In this document: piece after piece, positions 25,615-37,930 of the stretch | Position numbering within the stretch: position 1 is the first letter of the stretch | Layout: each line of letters opens with the position of its first letter | Source of the DNA: Nissolia schottii | Taxonomy: Eukaryota > Streptophyta > Magnoliopsida > Fabales > Fabaceae | Direction: 5' to 3' | Assembly: GCA_003254905.1 (NCBI GenBank) | Contig: QANU01083380.1 | Location: forward strand, 449,123-513,122 | Length of the DNA stretch: 64,000 nt | Notes under the pieces: model-generated | Database searches by the model: none | What the model was told of the DNA's origin: nothing | The model's input: the letters and a program-made list of their open reading frames with translations, nothing else | Made by a program: the position numbers and the translations under genes

Positions 25615-25786
25615 GTGCAGCAAAGGTGGACTCACCTCTCTCTCTCTCTCTCTAGCCCACTATCTTCTCCCTCATTTGTATTAACAAATCATAATCCAAA
25701 GACAACATATCTTTTCTCTTTACTTTATTATATCCCCCTAAACATTCTCTCCAAACTATTTTCCCGGAAAATCTTCCCAATTTTCC

Positions 25787-27298
25787 ATGAAAGTCATGGC
25801 AGCAGGGCGCTCCCTCACTTCCCTTCTCTCCCCAAAACCAACCCAATTCTCCCTCCCCTCTCTTCTCCACATCCCAAAGTTCATACCTTCCCACACTGCT
25901 CATCCTCTTCTTTCTCCCCTCTCTCCCATCAAGCCTGGTTCTGCTTCTGTTGAAGCTTCAATTCCACTTTCCCAGCACCCAAACAGGTCCCAAATTACCC
26001 AAACCAATGGTCCTTCAATTGGTTACTCCAAAATCTTCCGACCCATTGTCGCTAACCGTGTTCCCCTTCCTTCGTTGTCCATTTCCAAAAACAAAGTCAA
26101 CACCTTGCATACCCCAACTACCTTTGCAGAGGAAGTTGAACATGTTGAAGAACATGAAGCTGAAGATCTGTGGCTGAAGATGCAGGAAGAAGCTAAGCTT
26201 GATGTCACTGAGGAACCCATTTTGTCAAATTACTATCACACCTCAATCCTCTCTCATGAATCCCTTGAATCCGCCCTCTCCAATTACCTTGCAGCAAGGT
26301 TGAGCAGTGCAAGCCTCCCAAGTGGGACCCTCTTTGATCTCTTTGTGGGGATCCTGAAATCTGATCAGAGAATCATGGATGCTGTGAAGGATGATCTGAG
26401 AGCAGTGAAGGAAAGGGACCCTGCTTGCATCAGCCATGTTCACTGCTTCCTGAACTTCAAAGGCTTCTTGGCATGCCAAGCTCATAGGGTTGCTCACAAG
26501 CTTTGGCTACAAGGAAGGAAGATTCTCGCAGTTATGGTTCAGAACCGGGTTTCTGAGGTGTTTGCAGTGGACATTCATCCAGGGGCTAAGGTTGGAAGCT
26601 ATGATTCACAAATATTTGATTTTTGCTCACTTAGGCAGTGTTTGGTTGAACCATGCAGACAGAGATACATAAGGACACAAAATTTCTGTATTTTCTATAC
26701 TCACAAAAGCTAAAATGGACACAGGGGATACAAAAATTTGGCTATGCAGCACAACCGTGTTGGATCTGGTGAAACATAAATTTATTTTTTTTTTCTATCC
26801 CTGCCTTCTCCCTTCAACTAAACGCTAGTTAACTGATACACGTATTTATCAAATTGGCGTATTTATGGATCGTAGTGTATTGTATTTAATACTGGTATCT
26901 ATACACGTGCAATGTAGGTTGGAAGCGGGATATTGCTGGATCACGCTACTGGGATAGTGGTGGGTGAGACTGCTGTGATTGGGAACAATGTGTCAATCTT
27001 GCACAGTGTGACATTGGGAGGGACTGGTAAGTCAAGTGGGGATAGGCACCCAAAGATTGGTGATGGGGTGCTGATTGGTGCAGGGACTTGTATCTTGGGG
27101 AACATTAAGGTTGGTGATGGTGCCAAGATTGGTGCTGGTTCTGTGGTGATTAAGGATGTTCCCCCAAGGACTACTGTTGTTGGGAACCCGGCTAAGTTGG
27201 TTGGAGGGAAGAACAACCCCATCAAATTGGATAAGATTCCTAGCTTCACCATGGACCATACTTCAAACATATCTGAGTTTTATGATTATTGTATTTAA
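25787..27298 (+). CDS. SERAT2: Serine O-acetyltransferase, organelle type (SERAT2-like)
   Basis: The enzyme makes O-acetylserine from serine and acetyl-CoA, the committed step of cysteine synthesis. Exons 25787-26590 and 26918-27298 give 394 residues; the in-frame ATG at 25796 would give 391. Residues 1 to about 80 are rich in Ser, Pro and Lys, a plastid/mitochondrial targeting region. The helical SATase N domain runs from about 128 (WLKMQEEAK) and the left-handed beta-helix from about 257. The acid and base residues of the family are present in VDIHP, DHATG and DRHPKI. The C terminus ends in Ile, as needed to bind O-acetylserine thiol-lyase in the cysteine synthase complex. The single intron falls between VDIHPGAK and VGSGILLDH, inside the beta-helix. 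SERAT2 genes that I know from Arabidopsis lack introns. A CT-microsatellite lies in the leader (about 25638-25655). Confidence 0.92.
26600..26915. mobile_element. Insertion that forms the SERAT intron
   Basis: An 11-base direct repeat AGGTTGGAAGC lies at 26589-26599 and 26916-26926 and brackets 316 bases that are foreign to the protein. Splicing from the left AG|GT to the right AG|GT removes 327 bases and restores AK|VGSG exactly. The left repeat thus supplies the donor (GTTGGA), and the AG directly before the right GTTGG is the acceptor. A CTGAT/TTAAC branch-like word and a T-rich run lie inside. After removing a nested MITE, the original insertion would be about 118 bases. No clear terminal inverted repeats are seen, so the class is open; a 9-base target duplication would suit a Mutator-like element. 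Confidence 0.7.
26634..26828. mobile_element. Tourist-like (PIF/Harbinger) MITE nested in SERAT intron
   Basis: Left end GCAGTGTTTGGTTGAA and right end TTCAACTAAACGCTAG are near-perfect inverted repeats, and TTA is found on both sides (26631-26633 and 26829-26831), matching the TWA target duplication of PIF/Harbinger elements. Length 195 bases. It carries the internal T run that may serve the intron's splicing. Confidence 0.75.
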
Positions 27299-28057
27299 CT
27301 AGACTCCAATAATCCTCAAGCATGGTTTTATGGTTATATCTGAGTTCTTGTTTGTTATGTATGAGAGAATCCAGGTTCTCCTGCTAACGATTCCAAAAAG
27401 GAAATAATAACATCAAATTGGACTTAGGACCATGGTATTAATAATTAGATATGCAGAACAGAAGCATTTATGCAGGGCTTGTGTTGTTATAAGGTGTTAG
27501 GATTAGGACTATCCTTTGTTATTTCTCTGTTGGTTGCTGATAAATTGTAGTCCACAAAAATGTATTGTGAATTGTTATTTATAAATTTTCAATATTAAAT
27601 TCAGATTTCTTTTTGGTGATTCCCATTTCCTATAATCAAGTATCCTTTGAATAAGGCCACATGAAAGTTGTTTGAGTAAGCTGATCATTCATACATATGT
27701 ATACACATGTAGTTTTCGACAAGTCTGTTTGTATGCTTGTTTTTTGCTTTTCCTTTTTTGATTTTCTAATCTTCTAATGGATTGCACTATATTATGCTAC
27801 TTCATTTCATTATTTGATGGATCTAATGCAATTCCTAGAGGGAAGTTAAACAAATACTCCTAGAGTGGTTTAAATTTGTTGGGATCATGGTGATTCCATA
27901 CTCTTAAAAGCTGTATATCAGAGCCATACATCATGAAACTTTAATAAGGACGAGGGTCGAACTGATTAGAAATTCATTCACTTAGTAATAATGTAAATGT
28001 AAAAAAAATCAGGATGAACAAACTGAGTACATTGATGTCCACGAAAGAGAACACTTG
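27299..28057. other. SERAT 3' flank
   Basis: No gene or clear repeat is seen. The AT content is ordinary for intergenic DNA. The tandem 5-kb repeat starts at 28058. Confidence 0.6.
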
Positions 28058-28239
28058 TACATCGGAGTCCAACTTAATACAATGTGTTGAATCAGAGCAA
28101 TGTTTGATAAACTTAAAAAATTAACCTACTCACTTCTATGAATGACTATTGACATTTATAGGGACAAAATAAGAAGCTAGGTAGGTCTCAATCATTTTTT
28201 GTTGAATCACACTGTTACAACTTAGTACAATCTGTAACA

Positions 28240-28500
28240 TTGCTATTTTAATTTTGGTAAGGGCAAGCTGAGCAGATAAAGATACACAATTCCTCTACGA
28301 CGAGCCCAAAATAGTTTTGCTGTTTGTGTAGAGTTAAAAGAAAAATCTGTTGAGCCTTTCGCCCAATTGTCAATAGCAATAGTTAAGGCCCAATAAACAA
28401 GCCATAGCTTCAGGTTCACGGGCTTCCAAGTTTGGATAGATGGCCCATGTAGCAGCCTTAGTTTGATCAATAAGTTGAGAGGAAAACAGCATTAGTTTGA
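28240..28500 (-). pseudogene. Possible RNase H-like (LINE) relic, unit 1
   Basis: Read on the minus strand, one frame contains AATWAIYPNLEAREPEAMAC followed by LLGLNYCY, which recalls the conserved helix of plant LINE-type RNase H domains (the REAEALAL..GL pattern). The frame is broken after that. A different 75-codon open frame over the same DNA has no recognisable domain. An identical relic is in unit 2 at 33240-33500. Weak call. Confidence 0.3.
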
Positions 28501-29112
28501 TTTGATTTATCATTTGACATACATGAGTGGCTTACAATCTTCAAAGCTCCAATTGGAAGTGCAAAGATAAGGCCACTTCACTCGCCTGTAGGAGAATAGA
28601 ATGAGAAATCTTAGGTTGACAAATAAAATACAATAACTTGTATGAACAACCACAAAAAGATAAGAGAGAAGTAGGCAAAAAGAAAGTGGACTTAAATTGT
28701 ATTGAGCATCAAGTTATATTTTGTTTGTCAATATAGCATTTTTTTTTTAATAGAATCTTCTAAATATAATAATCCATTTTGGTTATGTTTAACAAAAATA
28801 CTCACAAAACCAGTTATCCAAGGGTATTACTTAAAATATTTTGAAAATATCACTAGATTCATTATTTAAACAACATGGTTTAAAAAAAATAAAGAACTAA
28901 AATCAAAGACAAAATCTTTTAAATTTCTTTTAATCAGGAGATGTGATGTGGTAGTAGCTCACCTTATCTCTTAATCATGAAGTTACCAACCGTCTACCAC
29001 CCTAATTACACGCACCAAAAAAAGATTTAGAGGAACCAAAATCAAAACGATCTGTATTTATATATATTAAAAACATTTATAATTTCCATTAAAAAAAAGC
29101 ATATTTATAATA

Positions 29113-29340
29113 ACAAAAATGCTACATGTACACTTAATTTCATACGCTCATACATACATCATTAATAATGCACAAACTTTATTCTCACGAGTGCACAAAC
29201 ATTACAAACTTGTAAATGATACTCTCAATTATACTTAATTAGGTGCACAAGCATTACATGAGTTAAAACACAAATTTGATGTATATAAGTACGAGGTGTA
29301 TGTATCGTGTATGATTTTTGGTGTACGTATAGCATAACTG
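29113..29340. repeat. MITE, ATGCTACATGTACAC family, copy B
   Basis: Terminal repeats AAAATGCTACATGTACAC and GTGTACGTATAGCATAAC. Interior TAATAATGCACAAACTTTAT and CACAAACATTACA as in the other family members. Duplicated with the tandem unit (34117-34342). Confidence 0.85.
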
Positions 29341-29476
29341 TTATAATAGTTACCGCTACATTTGGAAGCACAAGTAACAAAATGGAAAACTCGTTCAATG
29401 AACTGAAAGTCCAAAAAGCGGTAAGAATTTTTAAATGCATCATGCCTTTATACTCACAAGCATGCTGTGTCAACTA

Positions 29477-29960
29477 AACCAGTAAACCTGAATTTCAGCC
29501 ATGGATACCGTAAAATCAAATCATCTATCACTATACTTTATATGATTTGCTTCCTAGCTTGCTGTATTGAGATCCAAGAGTCAACTAAACTATGAACTTA
29601 GTTAATAGAGCACCAATCAGTAAAATAAATTTGAAATAGAGAAGGTAGTGTTGGAAAAACGAAAGCGAATTTGCTTTAAAAAATTTAAGCACATGGATCA
29701 TGTGAAAGTTACATTATACTAGTTTAACAAAATTGCATAATCCCTAGTTGTAGAAAAATAGATATTGCCAGTAATCAACACGTGGTATATATAATGGACA
29801 AAAAAGAAAAAAGGTCAACATGATCCTAGCTTCCAAAAAATATTGGATTGAGATTGGTCCTCATTGATACATAGTAATCACTAATCATCAATAGCATTTG
29901 ACACACGCTTTGTGTTTTTCATAACGGTCATGGAGGATCATTTCTTGTCATTCCCCATAT
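29477..29960 (+). pseudogene. CYP71D promoter and first-codon fragment, unit 1
   Basis: This stretch matches the region before and into the P450 gene at 62.5 kb. AACCAGTAAACCTGAATTTC here equals 62248 onward. The end, CGGTCATGGAGGATCATTTC, equals the P450 start at 62547, followed by TCATTCCCCAT. Homology stops about 12 codons into the gene. So a piece of about 480 bases of a P450 5' region was left or carried here without the coding body. It is repeated in unit 2. Confidence 0.8.
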
Positions 29961-30064
29961 TCCCCCATATTCATAACGGTCAAATAACAGTGAATAAAAA
30001 ATAGTGAATATATCCATTTATACTTATTAAAAAATAATATAAAAAATAGTGAATAAAATTAACA

Positions 30065-30065
<1 letters not shown>

Positions 30066-30099
<34 letters not shown>
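30066..30099. repeat. (TA)n microsatellite, unit 1
   Basis: About 16 TA units; the equivalent tract in unit 2 is at about 35070-35104. Confidence 0.9.
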
Positions 30100-30103
<4 letters not shown>

Positions 30104-30934
30104 GGTACTGCCAACAAATATATCTTTAAGTAGTTATTGAATAAAATTATTTTTATTTATGCATTTATTTCATTAAAGTCACTTACACAAGACATAAATG
30201 TCAATTATAAATAAGAAATAAATATATTTTTATATTGATATAAAAAAAGAAGATAAATTTTTTTTATAAATAAAAAGCAACTATAGTCACTTGTATATCA
30301 AAACATAGATATAATACAATATACATGTTTAATTACTACAATATGGAACATAACAATATCAATAACTTAGGTGAATTCTTTTTAACAACTTAAATTATAA
30401 ATATTACTACGAATATAAACATATTCAATACTCATAAATATTTATATAATTATTTTACATTCAATACATTTTTCTTTTACACATAGATAATTATATCATT
30501 CTTCCTTCATAATATAAAGGAGCATAAATTATTTTTGGATATGTAAATGGAAAAGGAACTACATTGCAGAAAAGCAAACATAAATATTAGAAGATGATTG
30601 TTGATTTTAAGTAGCATTTTAATTATAATTTAAGAATCAACAATTGAAATTTGAGAAAATAAAAAAAATGAAGAAAGAAAGTATAGTAAAATAATATATA
30701 AAGACACAAAGTTAAAAAAAGAAAATGAAGAAAGAAATTATAATAAAATTATATTCAAAGGCCTCAATGTTAATATCATAACATCTCTTTATGAGATTTA
30801 TTTTCATGATTAATTGGGATAAACAATAACTTATAGAAAGCAATGTTAATTTTCACTCTTATTCTGACAAAAAAAAGGCTTACATTCAATCTATATATGT
30901 GTGTATATATATCAATTGCAACATTATAGCACAA

Positions 30935-31005
30935 CAACATGTGATATGGCCTAATAGTTGAAGCACTCCTACCTTGATGCCTCGAGTTTAAATCTTGTGA
31001 AAAAT
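30935..31005 (+). mobile_element. tRNA-derived SINE head, unit 1
   Basis: GATATGGCCTAATAGTTGAAG is a pol III A-box-like word (TRGCnnAnnnGG) and CGAGTTTAAATCTTGTG, about 40 bases later, is a degraded B box. An AT-rich tail follows. Spacing is tRNA-like. The unit 2 copy is at about 35945-36012. Confidence 0.6.
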
Positions 31006-31354
31006 ATTATAATTTTGTTTGATACATAAATAATTATATTCTAATTTTTATATTAAATAAATATTAATAGGTATTTTATTACACTAATTCAACTTCTGGT
31101 TGAATCGGTTAAACCAATGAACATTTGAACCAATATATTAATTCATTCAAGGTCTAATCCAATTTTAAGAACCATGCTTACAACCTATTATAACACAACA
31201 CATGCACGTGCAAATGCTTGATGCCTTATTAAATATTGTATCAACTCACTATTTATTCATGGCTGAATGGATAGTTATCGATGAGAACATATAATCATGT
31301 ATAGTTACATTATTGAGGAAAACCGATGGCGTGTGGAATAAACTAAATTGATAC

Positions 31355-32160
31355 TAGGGATGACAATGGGGTGGGGTGGGTTTTACCTCACCCCGACCCT
31401 GCCCTGCACCCTATTAATACTAATCTCTACCCACCCCGCCCCTATTTTTAGAACACCTATTAAAATACTATAAAATTCAATCCATTAACATTATCATATA
31501 ATGAAGTACTACACATGTTAACATTCAACATTGATTAAATATAGAAATATCTAATAGCAATAAAATAACAAGCAAATAACAACCAAGTTTTTAATAAGTC
31601 ACACAGAAATATCTAAGATGCATATAAGTTCCAAGCAACAACCAAGTCACTTCTTGTTTCTTTTGCATCTTCCCAACTCTTGAAGTTATCATTTTTCAAT
31701 ATCTCCGTCAGTGGCTAGCCGTACGACACTGCGAGAGACATGAAAAAGAGGAGGAAGATGAGATGAGCTCGTCTCGTTGGTGGCTGGCAGCACGACGCCG
31801 CAAGAGAGAGAGAAAGACGAGAGAAAGACAAGACTCACAAGAGAGAGAGGCGTAGAGAGAGAGAGACGAATTTGTGACTAAGAATTAGGTTTGCTCTTTG
31901 CAATTGTTGAGTTTTTAATAATTAGGATTAGATAATTTTTATATAATTTTTTTATTATATATATATATTTATATATTAATATTAATATATTTTTATAATA
32001 TATAGGGTGTAGGGTGGGCAGGGGTAGGGTAATATCCCTACCTCACAAGAAAAACTTGTCTCGCATCTACTCGCCTCACTCTAGGGTGAGTTTTGAACCT
32101 GCCCCGAGCGAGATGGGTAGGACAGGTGCCTCATGTATAGAGTTCATGTTGCCGTCGCTA
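31355..32160. mobile_element. hAT-like non-autonomous element, unit 1
   Basis: The left end TAGGGATGACAATGGGGTGG and the reverse complement of the right end, TAGCGACGGCAACATGA, share the plant hAT TIR pattern TAGnGAnGnCAA. Subterminal GGGTGGG/CCCCGACCC stretches are in inverted order (31370-31445 against 32000-32120). Inside is a GA-rich tract and a short internal duplication with the word GGTGGCTGG. No transposase frame. Length about 806 bases. No clean 8-bp target duplication. Confidence 0.6.
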
Positions 32161-32898
32161 ACCGAATTGATTTAGATTCAGAGTTTGCCAGTTAAATATT
32201 AAGAATGCTTAGGAAAGAAAAGGCAAAACCTCCTTCTTATTCACAAATTAGACAGAGACATGGTGAGGACCTGGAGAAACTTGGATAAGAAAAGCAGGCA
32301 CATAAAGATAAATAGGGAACAGAAACTGTGGAAGAGTGAACATGGTAGAGACAACGCGGGTGCTTGTGGCAGCAACAGTGCATAGCATAGTAAATACATT
32401 CAACTTTAGGACTGTTCACTTTGCTTAAAGAATTAGAGTAGATTTTGTTTCAGGTCTGCTCCAACCTACCTTCCCTTTTTATATTTTTCAGGTTCTTAAT
32501 CAATTTTTACTTGCGTGCATATGACCTTTTGCAATTGGCATGTTCATCAGCCTATATGGTTTTGAGATTTTTATTTCTCATTATTGATTAATAAACATGT
32601 TATTCAGCACCCCAAAAGAAGAATTGTAGGAATGTTGAGATGAATGATGTGCCACTTGGGAGTAAATTTTTATGCTTCAGATATGTAAACAAGGGTAGAA
32701 AAGGAGATATTAGTAATTAAGAAACTTGAGAATATTTCAAATATGTTCTCATCACAACTGAAAGAGCCACTAGAAATTTAATCCTTGGTTCAGCAAAAGC
32801 ATAGATTTTAAAATAGAAAAATGATTTGAACAAGTTTCTGTTTTACAACTAATGGAAAAAATGATGACTCCCCCTTCTACTTAGTAGTTATCTATATC

Positions 32899-33039
32899 CT
32901 AATTCCTAACTCCATTTCTGGCACTGCCAATGAGGACATCTTTTAGTGTTGATAGTGAATTCAATTGGTTTCCCAAAGATGCTATCGTTTGTTGGCACTC
33001 GGCAAGCTTTTCTGCAGCTACTGCTAGGTCCTCATGACA
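32899..33039 (-). pseudogene. Filament-like plant protein (FPP) exon fragment, unit 1
   Basis: On the minus strand the frame reads [20 protein letters not shown] and continues [15 protein letters not shown] to a stop, about 47 codons. The [18 protein letters not shown] pattern is the conserved coiled-coil segment of the plant FPP family (DUF869), from memory. No other FPP exon is recognised nearby, so this is an isolated fragment. Repeated at 37931-38071. Confidence 0.6.
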
Positions 33040-34116
33040 TAGAAAAATGTCACATACNTACATCGGAGTCCAACTTAATACAATGTGTTGAATCAGAGCA
33101 ATGTTTGATAAACTTAAAAAATTAACCTACTCACTTCTATGAATGACTATTGACATTTATAGGGACAAAATAAGAAGCTAGGTAGGTCTCAATCATTTTT
33201 TGTTGAATCACACTGTTACAACTTAGTACAATCTGTAACATTGCTATTTTAATTTTGGTAAGGGCAAGCTGAGCAGATAAAGATACACAATTCCTCTACG
33301 ACGAGCCCAAAATAGTTTTGCTGTTTGTGTAGAGTTAAAAGAAAAATCTGTTGAGCCTTTCGCCCAATTGTCAATAGCAATAGTTAAGGCCCAATAAACA
33401 AGCCATAGCTTCAGGTTCACGGGCTTCCAAGTTTGGAGAGATGGCCCATGTAGCAGCCTTAGTTTGATCAATAAGTTGAGAGGAAAACAGCATTAGTTTG
33501 ATTTGATTTATCATTTGACATACATGAGTGGCTTACAATCTTCAAAGTTCCAATTGGAAGTGCAAAGATAAGGCCACTTCACTCGCCTGTAGGAGAATAG
33601 AATGAGAAATCTTAGGTTGACAAATAAAATACAATAACTTGTATGAACAACCACAAAAAGATAAGAGAGAAGTAGGCAAAAAGAAAGTGGACTTAAATTG
33701 TATTGAGCATCAAGTTATATTTTGTTTGTCAATATAGCATTTTTTTTTTAATAGAATCTTCTAAATATAATAATCCATTTTGGTTATGTTTAACAAAAAT
33801 ACTCACAAAACCAGTTATCCAAGGGTATTACTTAAAATATTTTGAAAATATCACTAGATTCATTATTTAAACAACATGGTTTAAAAAAAATAAAGAACTA
33901 AAATCAAAGACAAAATCTTTTAAATTTCTTTTAATCAGGAGATGTGATGTGGTAGTAGCTCACCTTATCTCTTAATCATGAAGTTACCAACCGTCTACCA
34001 CCCTAATTACACGCACCAAAAAAAGATTTAGAGGAACCAAAATCAAAACGATCTGTATTTATATATATTAAAAACATTTATAATTTCCATTAAAAAAAAG
34101 CATATTTATAATAACA

Positions 34117-34342
34117 AAAATGCTACATGTACACTTAATTTCATACGCTCATACATACATCATTAATAATGCACAAACTTTATTCTCACGAGTGCACAAA
34201 CATTACAAACTTGTAAATGATACTCTCAATTATACTTAATTAGGTGCACAAGCATTACATGAGTTAAAACACAAATTTGATGTATATAAGTACGAGGTGT
34301 ATGTATCGTGTATGATTTTTGGTGTACGTATAGCATAACTGT
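34117..34342. repeat. MITE, ATGCTACATGTACAC family, unit 2 copy
   Basis: Counterpart of the element at 29113-29340, same ends and interior. Confidence 0.85.
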
Positions 34343-34477
34343 TATAATAGTTACCGCTACATTTGGAAGCACAAGTAACAAAATGGAAAACTCGTTCAAT
34401 GAACTGAAAGTCCAAAAAGCGGTAAGAATTTTTAAATGCATCATGCCTTTATACTCACAAGCATGCTGTGTCAACTA

Positions 34478-34962
34478 AACCAGTAAACCTGAATTTCAGC
34501 CATGGATACCGTAAAATCAAATCATCTATCACTATACTTTATATGATTTGCTTCCTAGCTAGCTGTATTGAGATCCAAGAGTCTAGTCAACTAAACTATG
34601 AACTTAGTTAATAGAGCACCAATCAGTAAAATAAATTTGAAATAGAGAAGGTAGTGTTGGAAAAACGAAAGCGAATTTGCTTTAAAAAATTTAAGCACAT
34701 GGATCATGTGAAAGTTACATTATACTAGTTTAACAAAATTGCATAATCCCTAGTTGTAGAAAAATAGATATTGCCAGTAATCAACACGTGGTATATATAA
34801 TGGACAAAAAAGAAAAAAGGTCAACATGATCCTAGCTTCCAAAAAATATTGGATTGAGATTGGTCCTCATTGATACATAGTAATCACTAATCATCAATAG
34901 CATTTGACACACGCTTTGTGTTTTTCATAACGGTCATGGAGGATCATTTCTTGTCATTCCCC
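34478..34962 (+). pseudogene. CYP71D promoter and first-codon fragment, unit 2
   Basis: Counterpart of the fragment at 29477-29960. It differs by a four-base insertion near 34583 and single changes. It again stops after about 12 codons of the P450 frame. Confidence 0.8.
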
Positions 34963-35070
34963 ATATTCCCCCATATTCATAACGGTCAAATAACAGTGAA
35001 TAAAAAATAGTGAATATATCCATTTATACTTATTAAAAAATAATATAAAAAATAGTGAATAAAATTAACA

Positions 35071-35109
<39 letters not shown>

Positions 35110-36364
35110 GGTACTGCCAACAAATATATCTTTAAGTAGTTATTGAATAAAATTATTTTTATTTATGTATTTACTTCATTATAGTCACTTACACAAGAAA
35201 TAAATGTCAATTATAAATAAGAAATAAATATATTTTTATATTGATATAAAAAAAAAGAAATGATAAATTTTTTTTATAAATAAAAATCAACTATAGTCAC
35301 TTGTATATCAAAACATAGATATAATACAATATACATGTTTAATTACTACAATATGGAACATATCAATATCAATAACTTAGCTGAATTCTTTTTAACAACT
35401 TAAATTATAAATATTACTACAAATATAAACATATTCAATACTCATAAATATTTATATAATTATTTTACATTCAATACATTTTTCTTTTACACATAGATAA
35501 TTATATCATTCTTCCTTCATAATATAAAGGAGCATAAATTATTTTTGGATATGTAAATGGAAAAGGAACTACATTGCAGAAAAGCAAACATAAATATTAG
35601 AAGATGATTGTTGATTTTAAGTAGCATTTTAATTATAATTTAAGAATCAACAATTGAAATTTGAGAAAATAAAAAAAATGAAGAAAGAAAGTATAGTAAA
35701 ATAATATATAAAGACACAAAGTTAAAAAAAGAAAATGAAGAAAGAAATTATAATAAAATTATATTCAAAGGCCTCAATGTTAATATCATAACATCTCTTT
35801 ATGAGATTTATTTTCATGATTAATTGGGATAAACAATAACTTATAGAAAGCAATGTTAATTTTCACTCTTATTCTGACAAAAAAAAGGCTTACATTCAAT
35901 CTATATATGTGTGTATATATATCAATTGCAACATTATAGCACAACAACATGTGATATGGCCTAATAGTTGAAGCACTCCTACCTTGATGCCTCGAGTTTA
36001 AATCTTGTGAAAAATATTATAATTTTGTTTGATACATAAATAATTATATTCTTATTTTTATATTAAAATAAATATTAATAGGTATTTTATTACACTAATT
36101 CAACTTCTGGTTGAATCAGTTAAACCAATGAACATTTGAACCAATATATTAATTCGTTCAAGGTCTAATCCAATTTTAAGAACCATGCTTACAACCGATT
36201 ATAACACAACACATGCATGTGCACATGCTTGATGCCTTATTAAATATTGTATCAACTCACTATTTATTCATGGCTGAATGGGTAGTTATTGATGGGAACA
36301 TATAATCATGTATAGTTATATTATTGAGGAAAACCGATGGCGTGTGGAATAAACTAAATCGATA

Positions 36365-37171
36365 CTAGGGATGACAATGGGGTGGGGTGGGTTCTACCTC
36401 ACCCTGACCCCACCTCGCACTCTATTAATACTAATCTTTACCCACCCTGCCCCTATTTTTAGAACACCTGTTAAAATACTATAAAATTCAATCCATTAAC
36501 ATTATAATATAATGAAGTACTACAAATGTTAACATTCAACATTGATTAAATATAGAAAGATCTAATAGCAATAAAATAACAAGCAAATAACAAACAAGTT
36601 TTTAATAAGTCACACAGAAATATCTAAGATACATATAAGTTCCAAGTAACAACCAAGTCACTTCTTGTTTCTTGTACATCTTCCCAACTCTTGAAGTTAT
36701 CATTTTTCAATACCTCCATCGGTGGCTGGCCGCACGACACTGCGAGAGACATGAAAAAGAGGAGGAAGATGAGAGGAGCTCGTCTCGTTGGTGGCTGGTA
36801 GCACGACGCCGCAAGAGAGAGAGAGAGAGAGACGAGAGAAAGACAAGACTCATAAGAGAGAGAGGCGTAGAGAGAGACGAATTTGTGACTAAGAATTAGG
36901 TTTGCTCTTTGCAATTGTTGAGTTTTTAATAATTAGGATTAGATAATTTTTATATAATTTTTTTATTATATATATATATTTATATATTAATATTAATATA
37001 TTTTTATAATATATAGGGTGTAGGGTGGGCAGGGGTAGGGTAATATCCCTACCTCACAAGAAAAACTTGTCTCGCATCTACTCGCCTCACTCTAGGGTGA
37101 GTTTTGAACCTGCCCCGAGCGAGATGGGTAGGACAGGTGCCTCATGTATAGAGTTCATGTTGCCGTCGCTA
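36365..37171. mobile_element. hAT-like non-autonomous element, unit 2
   Basis: Counterpart of 31355-32160, with the same ends. Several C/T differences from unit 1 cluster in the GC-rich left subterminal part (36380-36460). Confidence 0.6.
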
Positions 37172-37930
37172 ACCGAATTGATTTAGATTCAGAGTTTGCC
37201 AGTTAAATATTAAGAATGCTTAGGAAAGAAAAGGCAAAACCTCCTTCTTATTCACAAATTAGACAGAGACATGGTGAGGACCTGGAGAAACTTGGATAAG
37301 AAAAGCAGGCACATAAAGATAAATAGGGAACAGAAACTGTGGAAGAGTGAACATGGTAGAGACAACGCGGGTGCTTGTGGCAGCAACAGTGCATAGCATA
37401 GTAAATACATTCAACTTTAGGACTGTTCACTTTGCTTAAAGAATTAGAGTAGATTTTGTTTCAGGTCTGCTCCAACCTACCTTCCCTTTTTATATTTTTC
37501 AGGTTCTTAATCAATTTTTACTTGCGTGCATATGACCTTTTGCAATTGGCATGTTCATCAGCCTATATGGTTTTGAGATTTTTATTTCTCATTATTGATT
37601 AATAAACATGTTATTCAGCACCCCAAAAGAAGAATTGTAGGAATGTTGAGATGAATGATGTGCCACTTGGGAGATATGTAAATTTTTACGCTTCAGATAT
37701 GTAAACAAGGGTAGAAAAGGATATATTAGTAATTAAGAATAAGATCACTTGAGAATCTTTCAAATATGTTCTCATCACTACTGAAAGATTAAGAAGAGCC
37801 ACTAGAACTTTAATCCTTGGTTCAGCAAAAGCATAGATTTTAAAATAGAAAAATGATTTGAACAAGTTTCTGTTTTACAACTAATGGAAAAAATGATGAC
37901 TCCCCCTTCTACTTAGTAGTTATCTATATC

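Larger units (their letters stand above)
28058..33057 (+). repeat. 5-kb direct tandem repeat, unit 1
   Basis: The whole block recurs at 33059-38089 in the same orientation. Unit 1 starts TACATCGGAGTCC and ends GTCACATAC, directly before the unknown base at 33058. It contains, in order: a possible RNase H-like relic, a SINE head, an ATGCTACATGTACAC-family MITE, a P450 promoter fragment, a (TA)n tract, another SINE, a hAT-like element and a filament-like protein fragment. No intact gene is present. Confidence 0.95.

Noticed and set aside
26591-26713. Reading SERAT straight through into the insertion as a truncated protein
   Set aside because: The frame ends soon in non-family sequence, while splicing at the direct repeat restores the complete enzyme.
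28243-28470. Conserved 75-codon gene, present in both tandem units
   Set aside because: Its conservation only reflects the 5-kb duplication; no domain, and another frame shows an RNase H-like relic.
30935-31005. Functional tRNA gene
   Set aside because: A and B boxes are recognisable but the arms do not fold into a tRNA and an AT tail follows; it is a SINE.
36624-36914. Open frames of 75-96 codons in the GA-rich tract of the hAT-like element
   Set aside because: Low-complexity GA/CT repeats give open frames on both strands; unit 1 does not keep the same frame.
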